Origin: Bradyrhizobium algeriense
Lineage (GTDB): Bacteria > Pseudomonadota > Alphaproteobacteria > Rhizobiales > Xanthobacteraceae
Length of the DNA stretch: 64,000 nucleotides
Assembly: GCF_003062295.1 (NCBI RefSeq)
Contig: NZ_PYCN01000001.1
Span: 578,001-642,000 of the forward strand
Direction: 5' to 3'
Shown piece after piece: positions 1 through 8,117 of this stretch. The translations under genes were made by a program, and so were the position numbers. The notes below the pieces were generated by a model that was not told where the DNA came from, searched no databases, and saw nothing but the letters and a program-made list of their open reading frames with translations. Within the stretch, counting starts at the first letter, position 1; every line of letters begins with the position of its first letter.

Positions 1-931
1 CGAGATCGCCGATGTTCCAGCCAGCCTTCTTCAGCGCGGCGCGGGACGCGGGGATCGGCCCGGTGCCCATGATCTTGGGATCGACGCCGGCCTGGCCCCA
101 CGACACGATGCGGCCGAGCACTTTCTTGCCTTCCTTGGCGGCCTGCCTGGCGGTCATCAACACCACCGCGGCGGCACCGTCATTGATGCCGGACGCGCTG
201 CCGGCGGTGACGGTGCCGTCCTTCTCGAACGCGGGCTTCAGCTTCGCCATCGAGTCGAGGGTGGCGCCGTGGCGCGGATATTCGTCGTCGCTGACGATAA
301 TATCGCCCTTGCGGGTCTTGATGGTGACGGGGACGATCTCGTCCTTGAACTTGCCGGCCTTCTGCGCCGCCTCGGCCTTGTTCTGCGAGTGAACCGCGAA
401 CTCGTCCTGCTGCGCGCGGGTGATCTGATACTGGCGAGCGACGTTCTCGGCAGTGTTGCCCATGTGGTAGCCGTTGAAGGCGTCCCACAGGCCGTCCTTG
501 ATCATGGTGTCGACCAGTTCGAGGCCGCCCATCTTGACGCCGCCGCGCAGATACTGCGCGTGCGGGGCCATGCTCATGGATTCCTGGCCACCGGCGACCA
601 CGATTTCGGAATCGCCGTTGAGCAGCGCCTGATAGCCCAGTGCCACCGTGCGCAGACCGCTGCCGCAAAGCTGGTTGACGCCCCAGGCCGGGCTTTCTAC
701 CGGAATACCGGCGGCGATCGAGGCTTGGCGGGCCGGGTTCTGGCCCTGGGCTGCCGTCAGTATCTGGCCCATGATGACTTCGGAGACGCGGCCAGGCTCA
801 ATGCCGGCCCGCTCAAGCGCGGCCTTGATGGCGACGGCGCCGAGGTCATGGGCAGGCATGGTGGCGAACGCGCCGTTGAAACTGCCGACCGGGGTGCGGG
901 CGGCGCTGACGATGACGACATCGTCTGACAT
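1..931 (-). CDS. phaA: Acetyl-CoA C-acetyltransferase, partial
   Basis: This thiolase condenses two acetyl-CoA into acetoacetyl-CoA, the first step of polyhydroxybutyrate synthesis in the cytoplasm. Only the first 310 residues are present; the gene runs off the left edge. Translation from the ATG at 931 begins MSDDVVIVSAARTPVGSF and contains the acylating cysteine in NQLCGSGLR (Cys89) and the later ASGINDGAAAVV stretch typical of thiolases. An AGGAG-like ribosome site lies just upstream; an in-frame ATG at 937 overlaps it and is less likely to be the start. The gene is divergent from phaR. pcaF at 40756 is a separate paralogue with different flanking genes. Confidence 0.93.
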   Translation of the reverse strand, partial: MSDDVVIVSAARTPVGSFNGAFATMPAHDLGAVAIKAALERAGIEPGRVSEVIMGQILTAAQGQNPARQASIAAGIPVESPAWGVNQLCGSGLRTVALGYQALLNGDSEIVVAGGQESMSMAPHAQYLRGGVKMGGLELVDTMIKDGLWDAFNGYHMGNTAENVARQYQITRAQQDEFAVHSQNKAEAAQKAGKFKDEIVPVTIKTRKGDIIVSDDEYPRHGATLDSMAKLKPAFEKDGTVTAGSASGINDGAAAVVLMTARQAAKEGKKVLGRIVSWGQAGVDPKIMGTGPIPASRAALKKAGWNIGDL

Positions 932-1235
932 GGACATCTCCTGAGGTTGAGGTTTCTTGTGACGGCGGGCGGCCGGACGGCGTGCCTGTCTCTCGCCTTA
1001 TCCTCATAACCTCGTTGAGCCATGTCAATCGGCGAGGGCCCAAAATCCTGCCGCGGCGCATTCAAATTGATCCACGTGAGGGTTTCCATAGCAGGGTCCA
1101 TGCCTTGGAATTAACCGTGCCGCACAAAACGGTAGCCGAACCGCATTGAAAATGCTTACTTTGCTGCGTTGCGTTGCTCGTCTGCCCGTCGGCGATGCCG
1201 TCGGGTTCCCCGTTCTCGGTGTCGATGTGTGAGCC
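932..1235. promoter_or_regulatory. phaA-phaR divergent promoter region with a possible PhaR site
   Basis: This 304-bp gap between divergent phaA and phaR must hold both promoters. At 1162-1173 the minus strand reads CGCAACGCAGCA inside a run of repeated TGC/GCA triplets. PhaR proteins are known to bind TGC-rich sites, and from memory the Bradyrhizobium consensus is close to this string. The site lies about 62 bp before the phaR start, which would fit autoregulation. I cannot place -35 and -10 boxes with confidence. Confidence 0.4.
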
Positions 1236-1835
1236 ATGGCAAAGTCAGACCAACCTACGACCATCAAGAAATACGCCAACCGGCGGCTCTATAATACCGG
1301 CACCAGCACCTATGTGACGCTCGAGGATCTCGCGGCGATGGTGAAGGATGGCGAGGATTTTCTCGTCTATGACGCCAAGACCGGCGACGACATCACCCGC
1401 TCGGTGCTGGCGCAGATCATCTTCGAACAGGAAAACAAGGCCGGACAGAATCTGTTGCCGACCACTTTCCTGCGACAGTTGATCCGCTTCTACGGCGACA
1501 GCATGCAAATGGTGGTGCCGAAATATCTGGAGCAGTCGATCGACACGCTGACGCGCGAACAGGAAAAATTCCGCAAGCAGCTCACCAACACCTTCAGCGG
1601 AACGCCGTTCGCGCCGCTCGAGGAACACGTCCGCCGCAATATGGAATTGTTTCAGCAGACGTTCTCGATGTTCAAGCCGTTCGTGCCGCCGCGCCCCGGC
1701 TCAAGCACGACCGAGCCCGAGAAGGTGCCGGAGCCGGCGCCCGACGAAGACAATATCGACGATCTTCGCCGCCAGATGAAGGACATGCAGGAACGCCTCG
1801 AGCGCATGTCGAAAGAGCCGAAGAAGGAAGAGTGA
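1236..1835 (+). CDS. phaR: Polyhydroxyalkanoate synthesis repressor PhaR
   Basis: PhaR is a cytoplasmic DNA-binding protein that represses PHA-related genes such as phasins, and itself, until it is titrated by polymer granules. The N-terminus carries the family signature (IKKYANRRLYNTGTSTYVTL at about residues 9-28, then DFLVYDAKTGDDITRSVLAQ), followed by the PHB-accumulation regulatory domain to about residue 130. The last 50 residues are Pro/Glu-rich and end in a charged helix (DDLRRQMKDMQERLERMSK). The length of 199 residues is normal for rhizobial PhaR. It is divergent from phaA, matching the usual rhizobial arrangement. Confidence 0.95.
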   Translation: MAKSDQPTTIKKYANRRLYNTGTSTYVTLEDLAAMVKDGEDFLVYDAKTGDDITRSVLAQIIFEQENKAGQNLLPTTFLRQLIRFYGDSMQMVVPKYLEQSIDTLTREQEKFRKQLTNTFSGTPFAPLEEHVRRNMELFQQTFSMFKPFVPPRPGSSTTEPEKVPEPAPDEDNIDDLRRQMKDMQERLERMSKEPKKEE

Positions 1836-1851
1836 CAGGGTTCACTGCCTC

Positions 1852-1970
1852 GTCGTCCCCGCGAAAGCGGGGACCCATAGCCACTGGCATTTGTTGTTAC
1901 TGAAGGTCTCTCCCTACGCCGCCTCACCGATAGGCCGCGGCGTATGGGTCCCCGCGTTCGCGGGGACGAC
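1852..1970. repeat. Nested palindromic intergenic repeat (family A, copy 1)
   Basis: Two arms, 1852-1879 and 1943-1970, are inverted copies of each other. Each arm is also a hairpin (GTCCCCGC-GAAA-GCGGGGAC and GTCCCCGC-GTTC-GCGGGGAC), followed or preceded by CCATA/TATGG. The element lies between the convergent phaR and GGDEF/EAL genes and may also end transcription from both sides. A related copy with CCCTGC in place of CCCCGC is at 45841-45961. The architecture resembles the RIME/RPE mosaic elements described in rhizobia. Confidence 0.85.
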
Positions 1971-1999
1971 GGAGAGATTTTTTACCACAAGAGAGCGAA

Positions 2000-3694
2000 T
2001 CAGCCCGCCGCCGGCAGCGCCGCATCTCCCGCCACGGCCCACGGCCGTTCCGGCGAGGCCAGCCCGATCAGGCGGCCCTGGATGTAATCGCAGCCCCATT
2101 CGCGCAGCATCACGGCGGCTTCCTCGTCCTGCACCCATTCCGCCACCGTCTTGATCTGCAGGCGGTTGGCCAGATCGATCAGCGTATGCACGAAGGCGCG
2201 ATCGTCCGCGGAGCGTGCGATGTTCTGCACGAAGGCGCCGTCGATCTTCACGATATCGACGCCGAGCTTGCGCAAATTTCGGAATGAAGTGTAGCCGGCG
2301 CCGAAATCGTCGATCGCGATCTGGCTGCCGAAGTTTTTCAGTCGCGTAATGAAGCCCCTGATGTCATCGATATCCTGGATCGCAACCGTTTCGGTGATTT
2401 CGACGATCAGCCGCTCACCGGCGCCGGGATGCGCCTGCATCAGCGATTCGATTGAAGTCCACCAGTCCGGATCCATCGTGGTGTCGGGAGAGATGTTGAG
2501 GCTGAGCCGCACGTTCGGCGACGCCGCAAGTTCGGCAACCGCGAGTTCAAGCACGCGGTGATCGACCAGCCGGATCAGCCCCAATCGCTCGGCGACCGGA
2601 ACGATATCGGGCGCCAGCAGCGCCTGCCCGTCCGCCTGCTCCATCCGCACCAGGCACTCGTAGAACGCCGGCTGCCGCGAGCGCGCTTCGACCACCGGCT
2701 CAAACGCCGTGACGATGCGGCGCTCGTTCAGCGCCGTGACGATCTCGTCGGTGACGCGGATGTTGACGCGGCGCTGGGCATCGCGTTCGACATTCGGACG
2801 CCACAGCGAGAACGATCCGGCGCGGCGGCGCTTGGCGCCATCGAGTGTTTCCTGGGCGCGGGTGATGGCCTCATCGGCAGTGCGGGCGTAGCGCGGGATG
2901 CTGACCGCACCGATCGAGGCCGTCACCGAGACCGGGCCGGATTTGGTCGGGATCACCTCGTCGCGGACCCCTGCCAGAAAGCGCTCGGCTGCGGTATTGG
3001 TGTCGTCGACCGTGCAGTTCCTCAAGACCAGCCCGAACTTGTTGCCGGAGAACCGGCCGAGCATATCGCCGCCGCGCAGCTTGGCGCGGATGCGTTTTCC
3101 GACCTCGGCGATCACGGCGTCCGCGACATCGAAGCCAAAGGCGTCGTTGACGCGTGCCAGATGATCGATGCCGATCAGCATGAAGGCGGAGGACGATCGG
3201 AAACGCATGGTTTCTTCGATCGACTCCGCCAGTGAGGCGACGAGATGCGTGCGATTGAGTTCACCGGTCAGCGGGTCGTGCCTCGACAGCCGCATGAGCT
3301 GTTCGTCGCGGGCGTGGCGCTCGTTATTGATACGGACGATACCTTGCGCGCGCACCGCCTTGCCGTCGGCCCCGGCAAACCAGCAACCGGTCTCCTCGAT
3401 CCAGATCACGGGCGCCGAGGCCGCGGCCCGTACGCCATATTCGATCCGGTAGGCGACCCCTTCTTCGCCGGTCCGCGCCGGCCCCGATTGAGCAAGCGCC
3501 TCGCTGCGGATCGAACGGGAGGGCTCGATCAGCCTGGCGAAGCCGGAACCGCTGGCCAGCGCCTCCGGTGGAATATCGGTGAAGACCGCACCGGCATTGT
3601 CGCTCCAGGCGATGGTGTCGGCCGCCAAGTCCCAGACGAAAGCAGCCTGCCCGAGCGAGGCAAGAATGCTGGCGGCTTGCGGGACATGGGGCAT
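2000..3694 (-). CDS. PAS-GGDEF-EAL protein, cyclase site degenerate
   Basis: A 564-residue cytoplasmic cyclic-di-GMP signalling protein. A PAS-like sensor (about residues 10-125, FVWDLAADTIAWSDN) is followed by a GGDEF domain (about 135-295) and an EAL domain (about 310-555). The cyclase signature RxGGDEF is replaced by RFSGNKF, so cyclase activity is unlikely. The EAL domain keeps ECLVR, NIS, ITET, DDFGAGYTSF and VKID, but the usual AEGVE is AEWVQ and the last motif is QGRLIG. Phosphodiesterase activity is therefore possible but not assured. No membrane span is visible. The start at 3694 gives MPHVPQAAS and places the PAS domain at the N-terminus. Confidence 0.88.
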   Translation of the reverse strand: MPHVPQAASILASLGQAAFVWDLAADTIAWSDNAGAVFTDIPPEALASGSGFARLIEPSRSIRSEALAQSGPARTGEEGVAYRIEYGVRAAASAPVIWIEETGCWFAGADGKAVRAQGIVRINNERHARDEQLMRLSRHDPLTGELNRTHLVASLAESIEETMRFRSSSAFMLIGIDHLARVNDAFGFDVADAVIAEVGKRIRAKLRGGDMLGRFSGNKFGLVLRNCTVDDTNTAAERFLAGVRDEVIPTKSGPVSVTASIGAVSIPRYARTADEAITRAQETLDGAKRRRAGSFSLWRPNVERDAQRRVNIRVTDEIVTALNERRIVTAFEPVVEARSRQPAFYECLVRMEQADGQALLAPDIVPVAERLGLIRLVDHRVLELAVAELAASPNVRLSLNISPDTTMDPDWWTSIESLMQAHPGAGERLIVEITETVAIQDIDDIRGFITRLKNFGSQIAIDDFGAGYTSFRNLRKLGVDIVKIDGAFVQNIARSADDRAFVHTLIDLANRLQIKTVAEWVQDEEAAVMLREWGCDYIQGRLIGLASPERPWAVAGDAALPAAG

Positions 3695-3928
3695 CGGGTC
3701 GCCTCAATTCGGGACACCAGCGGGTGATTCCCAACATCCTGAGGATAGTGGGTCTTTCGAATCGCAGGCTAGGCCAAGTTCATAAATAATCCGGAAACCA
3801 CGTTTCGCAGACTTCCCGGGCCCGGCGGGAACGAACCGGGAGGAAGCGGCATACGCCTTGCGAGGTCAGATCGCAGGTGGGGCGTAACGTCCCAAAACAT
3901 GACAGTTTAGCCGGGTTTTCGGTGCGCG

Positions 3929-4213
3929 ATGCTGGATATCGATCGATCAGACGAAATTTCGGACGGCGAGTTCGTCAACCTCGACGAGCCGGCCCGCGGC
4001 GAGCTGGTGCCGGTGACCCAGTCCGTGCAGTTTTTGTCGAGACTGGCGCCCCGGCCCGATCCAACCTTCGTCGCGCAGCTGATCGCGACTGCCGACCGGG
4101 CGCCGCAAACCCGCAGCCTGAGGCGGGCTTCGCTGGCGGATGCGCAGACAGCCTACGGTGCCAGCCAGATCCGGCGTTGCGGCACCGGCTTCCGGACCCG
4201 GCAAATCGTCTAG
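3929..4213 (+). CDS. Small conserved-type hypothetical protein
   Basis: A 94-residue acidic-to-basic protein starting MLDIDRSDEISDGEF. I do not recognise a family. The first half is acidic and the middle (VQFLSRLAPRPDPTFVAQLI) looks like a genuine amphipathic segment, while the C-terminus is basic (SLRRASLADAQTAYG). The frame uses GC-rich third positions as neighbouring genes do. It stands alone in the gap between the divergent GGDEF/EAL gene and the convergent membrane protein gene. Coding status is inferred from composition only. Confidence 0.55.
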   Translation: MLDIDRSDEISDGEFVNLDEPARGELVPVTQSVQFLSRLAPRPDPTFVAQLIATADRAPQTRSLRRASLADAQTAYGASQIRRCGTGFRTRQIV

Positions 4214-4304
4214 CTTTTTGTTTTGACGCGTTTTCGTGGACCGCGAACCGGCCTCCACCCACGGATCAAGTCCGAGGGCATGCTGCGCTCGAAAACGCTA
4301 TGGA

Positions 4305-5075
4305 TCAGCGCTGAGGCGTGTCCGGCTTATCCGACTTATCCGGCGGTGGCGGAAAGCCTGGGCCCGGCTGCAGTCCCGGTGACGGGACCTCCGGCGACTG
4401 GACTTCCGGCGACGAGACTTCCGGTGACACGACTTCCGGCGAATGGACTTCCGGAGACGGCGTTTTCGGCGGGGCCGCCTCGGGCGCAACGGCGGGCTGC
4501 ACCGGTTTCGGCTCCGCGATGTCCTTCAACACGGATTCGGCAACAGCGACTGCCGGAGGCACCGATGGCGCAGCAGGCGCAGGTGCGGCAGCCGGCGCGG
4601 GGTCGAGCTTGGGCTCGGCTGGCGCTTCGACTTTTTCGGCGGCCTTTGGCGGAGGTTCGGCGGCTTTTGGCTGAGGCGCAGGCGTGGGCGCCGCCGCTAC
4701 TGCAACTGCCCGGCGCCGCGTTCGCAATGCGAGGCCGGAGAGGAAATCCACCAGCGCAAGCGCCGTCAGCAGAAAATAGGTCGAGGTGCCGAATTTCGGC
4801 CACAGCACGAATTCGGCCGCCGCCGCGCCGAACACGATCAGCGATAGCAGATGGTCGGTGAGGTATTTCGCGCCGGGGCGCGCGCCCTTGATGACTTCGG
4901 CAAGCAGCAGCAGGATGCCCAGCGTGAGCAGCACGTCGCTCAGCGTCACCGGCAGTTCCGCGCCCGACACCAACGTCAGCTTCACCAGCGGATCGGTGAA
5001 CGATACGCCGGGCATCAGGAAGACGATAATGTTGTAGATCGCGAGCGGAATCAGAAGCAGCGGAAAACCGACCAT
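4305..5075 (-). CDS. Membrane protein with Pro/Ala-rich tail
   Basis: A 256-residue protein of unknown function. The N-terminal half has three or four hydrophobic segments (FPLLLIPLAIYNIIVFLM, VLLTLGILLLLAEVI, LLSLIVFGAAAAEFVLW, FLLTALALVDFLSGLAL). After about residue 120 comes a long low-complexity tail rich in Ala, Pro, Glu and Lys, ending with five copies of a SPEVx pentapeptide. The ATG at 5075 has AGGAAGG about 9 bp upstream. It lies downstream of rpmF on the same strand, with a gap of about 130 bp. The tail could span the periplasm or act as a tether; nothing in the sequence decides this. Confidence 0.75.
   Translation of the reverse strand: MVGFPLLLIPLAIYNIIVFLMPGVSFTDPLVKLTLVSGAELPVTLSDVLLTLGILLLLAEVIKGARPGAKYLTDHLLSLIVFGAAAAEFVLWPKFGTSTYFLLTALALVDFLSGLALRTRRRAVAVAAAPTPAPQPKAAEPPPKAAEKVEAPAEPKLDPAPAAAPAPAAPSVPPAVAVAESVLKDIAEPKPVQPAVAPEAAPPKTPSPEVHSPEVVSPEVSSPEVQSPEVPSPGLQPGPGFPPPPDKSDKPDTPQR
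4386..4460. repeat. Five 15-bp tandem units coding for SPEVx pentapeptides
   Basis: The plus strand shows GACTTCCGGCGACGA-type units at 4386, 4401, 4416, 4431 and 4446, differing mostly in the last five bases. They lie in the C-terminal tail of the minus-strand membrane protein gene. The unit number is likely to vary between strains by slippage. Confidence 0.9.
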
Positions 5076-5209
5076 GGGTATCGCGCCTTCCTAGGATAAC
5101 CGGAATGTCCCCCGGGCAAAGCGTCGCTTTGCCCTGTGGAACCGTTGGCCCACTCGTTGGCCAAATTCGGGCAGACGCCGCCAGACGCGGCGCCTTATCC
5201 CCGATCCGA

Positions 5210-5392
5210 TCAGGATTCCTTCTTTTTCAGCACCTGCCGGCCCTTGTACATGCCGGTCTTGAGGTCGAGGTGGTGCGGACGGCGCAGCTCGCCGGAATCC
5301 TTGTCCTCGGCATAGGTCGGCTTCTTCAGCGCGTCCGCCGAGCGGCGCATGCCACGCCGCGAGGGCGATGTTTTTCTTCTGGGAACGGCCAT
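5210..5392 (-). CDS. rpmF: Ribosomal protein L32
   Basis: The 60-residue basic protein begins [20 protein letters not shown], the diagnostic start of bacterial L32, and continues with [19 protein letters not shown]. It is part of the large ribosomal subunit. Its length matches alphaproteobacterial L32. The four zinc-binding cysteines present in some L32 proteins are absent, as is usual for the C-minus form. It lies about 150 bp downstream of mtgA on the same strand. Confidence 0.96.
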   Translation of the reverse strand: MAVPRRKTSPSRRGMRRSADALKKPTYAEDKDSGELRRPHHLDLKTGMYKGRQVLKKKES

Positions 5393-5546
5393 AACGGTCC
5401 TCTAGGGGTGTTGTCGGAGGCATCGTCCACAAGCCGGACGGCCCAGCGCGTCGCGCAGGGGCTGCGATGCCGATAAGGCCGCGCTTATAGAGGATGGGAT
5501 GGCGTAAAGCTAGGCCAGCTTGCGGTTAAAGGGGCCGAAAATTGGC

Positions 5547-6332
5547 TCAGAAAGCACGATTTTCGTTCCAGCAGCGCTGTACTGCACCCGCTCGCGCCAT
5601 ATAGGTCCCGGCCAGACGGCGTACCCCGGGGCCGGGATTGCGGGCGCTGCGCCTGACGGGATTGGGCAGGATCGCCGCCAGCAAGGCAGCCTCGCGCGCC
5701 GAAAGCGAAGCGGCCGAGCGGCCGAAGGCGTAAAGGGAACCGGCCTCGGCCCCGAACTGCCCGGACGGGCCGAGCTCGGCGATGTTGAGGTAAATTTCCA
5801 GGATCCGCTGCTTGGGCAGCACCAGATCGATCCACATCGCAAGCGGCAGTTCCAGCGCCTTGCGGACCACGCTGCGGCCCGACCACAGGAACAGGTTTTT
5901 CGCCACCTGCTGGGTGATGGTCGAACCGCCGCGGGCGGGCTCGCCGTCCTCGGCATCGTCGATCGCGTCCTGCAGCGCGTCCCAATCGACCCCACGATGG
6001 CTGCAGAATCTGGCATCTTCGGAGCCCACCACCGAGCGCGGCAGTGAGGGCGAAATCGCTTTGAAATCGACCCATTGCCGGGACACCGGCGCGCCCTTGA
6101 GCCAGCGCCAGGCCATCAGCGCCGACACCGGATGGCCGGTTCGGTAGAACGGCGTCACCAGATAGGGCAGCAACAGCACCGCGAGCAGGATCAGCAGCAA
6201 AATTCGGACAATGCGCAAATTGGACGCTTCCGGTTCAGCCCAGGCCGGCCCGGGGCCGATGAATTGGCCCCACCCGCGTGACATCTCCATGATATTTCGT
6301 GCGTTTTCCAGCGCTTTTGTGACCGGGGTCAT
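5547..6332 (-). CDS. mtgA: Monofunctional peptidoglycan glycosyltransferase
   Basis: MtgA polymerises lipid II into glycan strands at the outer face of the inner membrane. After a short N-terminal extension, one membrane anchor is visible ([18 protein letters not shown], about residues 43-60). The GT51 domain follows with [17 protein letters not shown] (catalytic Glu), [18 protein letters not shown] and [15 protein letters not shown]. At 261 residues it is slightly longer than typical MtgA (about 225-240), so the true start may be an internal ATG such as the MEMSRGW site. It is divergent from ispA with about 60 bp between the starts, so the promoters are tightly packed. Confidence 0.95.
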   Translation of the reverse strand: MTPVTKALENARNIMEMSRGWGQFIGPGPAWAEPEASNLRIVRILLLILLAVLLLPYLVTPFYRTGHPVSALMAWRWLKGAPVSRQWVDFKAISPSLPRSVVGSEDARFCSHRGVDWDALQDAIDDAEDGEPARGGSTITQQVAKNLFLWSGRSVVRKALELPLAMWIDLVLPKQRILEIYLNIAELGPSGQFGAEAGSLYAFGRSAASLSAREAALLAAILPNPVRRSARNPGPGVRRLAGTYMARAGAVQRCWNENRAF

Positions 6333-6394
6333 GGAATTGACGAAGCCCTTGCCATCAACGATTGTCCGGCCAAATTGATCTGGAGCTATTCTTA

Positions 6395-7315
6395 ATGACC
6401 CCCGCCACTGCCGATTTTTCCAAACGCCTGGACCAGACCGCGGACGATACCGAAGCCCTGCTGGCGGAGTTGTTGTCCGATACGCTGCTGCCCGACGAGA
6501 TCGTGCGGCCGAAGCGGCTGATGGACGCGATGCGCTATTCCAGCCTCAACGGCGGAAAGCGGCTGCGCCCTTTTCTGGTGGTCGAAAGTTCGGCCGTGTT
6601 CGGCGTCCCGCGCGAAGCCGCCCTTTTGGTCGGCGCGGCGCTGGAATGCATCCACTGCTATTCCCTGATCCATGACGATTTGCCGGCGATGGACAACAGC
6701 GACCTGCGCCGCGGCCGGCCCACGCTGCACAAGAAGACCGACGACGCCACCGCGATCCTCGCCGGCGACGGTCTGCTGACGCTGGCATTCGACATCGTCA
6801 CCCGCGACGAGATCCACAACGACGCCACGGTGCGCCTGCTCCTGACGCGAGCGCTGGCGCGCGCCTCCGGAATTGGCGGCATGGTCGGCGGCCAGATCCT
6901 GGACCTCGCCGGGGAGGGGCGGTTCGGCGACCGCGAGCCGGTCGACGTGGCGCGGCTGCAGCAGATGAAGACCGGCGCGCTGTTGCGCTATGGCTGCATC
7001 GCCGGCGCGATCCTCGGCCAGTCCACTCCGAGCGAGTATCAGGCGCTCGACGATTACGGCCGCGCGCTCGGCGAGGCGTTCCAGATCGCCGACGACCTGC
7101 TCGACGTCGAGGGCGACGCCGCGGCGCTCGGCAAGCCGGCCGGCGCCGATGCCGCGCTCGGCAAGACCACCTTCGTCACCCAGCTCGGCATCGACGGCGC
7201 CAAGCAGCGCGTGCGCGACCTGCTGGCGCGCGCCGATTCAGCACTTTCGATCTTCGGGACAAAGGGCGACACATTGCGGGCAGCCGCGCGCTTCGTCGCG
7301 GAGCGCAAGAACTAG
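6395..7315 (+). CDS. ispA: Farnesyl/short-chain polyprenyl diphosphate synthase
   Basis: This cytoplasmic enzyme condenses isopentenyl diphosphate with allylic diphosphates to make C15 (or C20) prenyl diphosphates. The two Asp-rich motifs are present: [20 protein letters not shown] (Asp94-Asp100) and [11 protein letters not shown] (from Asp233). The frame is open from a TTG at 6362, but the ATG at 6395 ([10 protein letters not shown]) has GGAG about 10 bp upstream and gives 306 residues, the family length. The gene is followed after 22 bp by the DUF1345 gene. Exact chain length (FPP versus GGPP) is not settled by the sequence. Confidence 0.93.
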   Translation: MTPATADFSKRLDQTADDTEALLAELLSDTLLPDEIVRPKRLMDAMRYSSLNGGKRLRPFLVVESSAVFGVPREAALLVGAALECIHCYSLIHDDLPAMDNSDLRRGRPTLHKKTDDATAILAGDGLLTLAFDIVTRDEIHNDATVRLLLTRALARASGIGGMVGGQILDLAGEGRFGDREPVDVARLQQMKTGALLRYGCIAGAILGQSTPSEYQALDDYGRALGEAFQIADDLLDVEGDAAALGKPAGADAALGKTTFVTQLGIDGAKQRVRDLLARADSALSIFGTKGDTLRAAARFVAERKN

Positions 7316-7337
7316 CGCAGTCAATCAAAGGCAGCGG

Positions 7338-8018
7338 ATGAGCAGGGAATTCGAAGAACACCTTGTTCGGTTCCGCAACCTGCCGCTGCCGGTCCGCGTG
7401 GTCTATGGCAGGCCGCGCACCTTCATCGCGCTCGCCGTCGGCGTCATCGCGTTCTTCCTGCTGCCCGGCACGCTGCGGCTGCCGACGCGGCTTGTCGTCG
7501 GCTGGGACGTGTTCGCCGCACTGTACCTCGTGCTCGCCTACATCATGATGCTGCGCTGTGACGTCGGCCATATAAGGCGCAGCGCGGTGTTGCAGGACGA
7601 CGGGCGCTTCGTGATGCTGCTGGTCACCGCGCTCGGCGCCTTTGCGAGCCTTGCCGCGATCGTGTTCGAGCTTGGCGCCTCGAAGGGCAACCCGGCCGGG
7701 CTGATCCTGGCCACGGTGACGATCGTGCTGTCATGGGCCACCGTTCACACCGCCTTCTCGCTGCACTACGCGCACGAGTTTTACCGCGGCAGCGAGCCGG
7801 GCGGCCTGCAGTTTCCGGGCGGCGACGCGCATGCCGAGGCGGATTACTGGGACTTCGTCTACTTCTCGTTCGTGATCGGCATGACCGCGCAGGTCTCCGA
7901 CGTCGGCATCACCGACAGGGTCATCCGCCGCACCGCGACCGTGCACGGCATCATCTCGTTCGTGTTCAACACGGCGCTGCTGGCATTGATGGTGAATATC
8001 GCGGCAAGCGCGATCTAG
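7338..8018 (+). CDS. DUF1345 family membrane protein
   Basis: A 226-residue inner-membrane protein of unknown function with about five hydrophobic segments (FIALAVGVIAFFLLPG, VFAALYLVLAYIMML, LLVTALGAFASLAAIVF, LILATVTIVLSWATVHTAF, GIISFVFNTALLALMVNIA). The conserved features of this family are visible: FSLHYAHEFYR and ADYWDFVYFSFVIGMTAQVSD. The ATG at 7338 follows ispA by 22 bp, so the two are probably co-transcribed, though no functional link is known. Confidence 0.85.
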   Translation: MSREFEEHLVRFRNLPLPVRVVYGRPRTFIALAVGVIAFFLLPGTLRLPTRLVVGWDVFAALYLVLAYIMMLRCDVGHIRRSAVLQDDGRFVMLLVTALGAFASLAAIVFELGASKGNPAGLILATVTIVLSWATVHTAFSLHYAHEFYRGSEPGGLQFPGGDAHAEADYWDFVYFSFVIGMTAQVSDVGITDRVIRRTATVHGIISFVFNTALLALMVNIAASAI

Positions 8019-8045
8019 TCCCCGTCGTCCCGGCGCCTTGAATCT

Positions 8046-8088
8046 GGCCCCGGCCCCCTGCCGTGAGGACAGAGATTAAGCCGGGGCC
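8046..8088. terminator. Inverted repeat between convergent genes, possible bidirectional terminator
   Basis: GGCCCCGGC at 8046-8054 pairs with GCCGGGGCC at 8080-8088 across a 25-base loop. It sits midway between the converging ends of the DUF1345 gene and the caspase-like gene. No clear T-run follows, so the assignment is tentative. Confidence 0.4.
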
Positions 8089-8117
8089 GTGGCGTGTTCG
8101 ATAACACGCGGCTGTGG

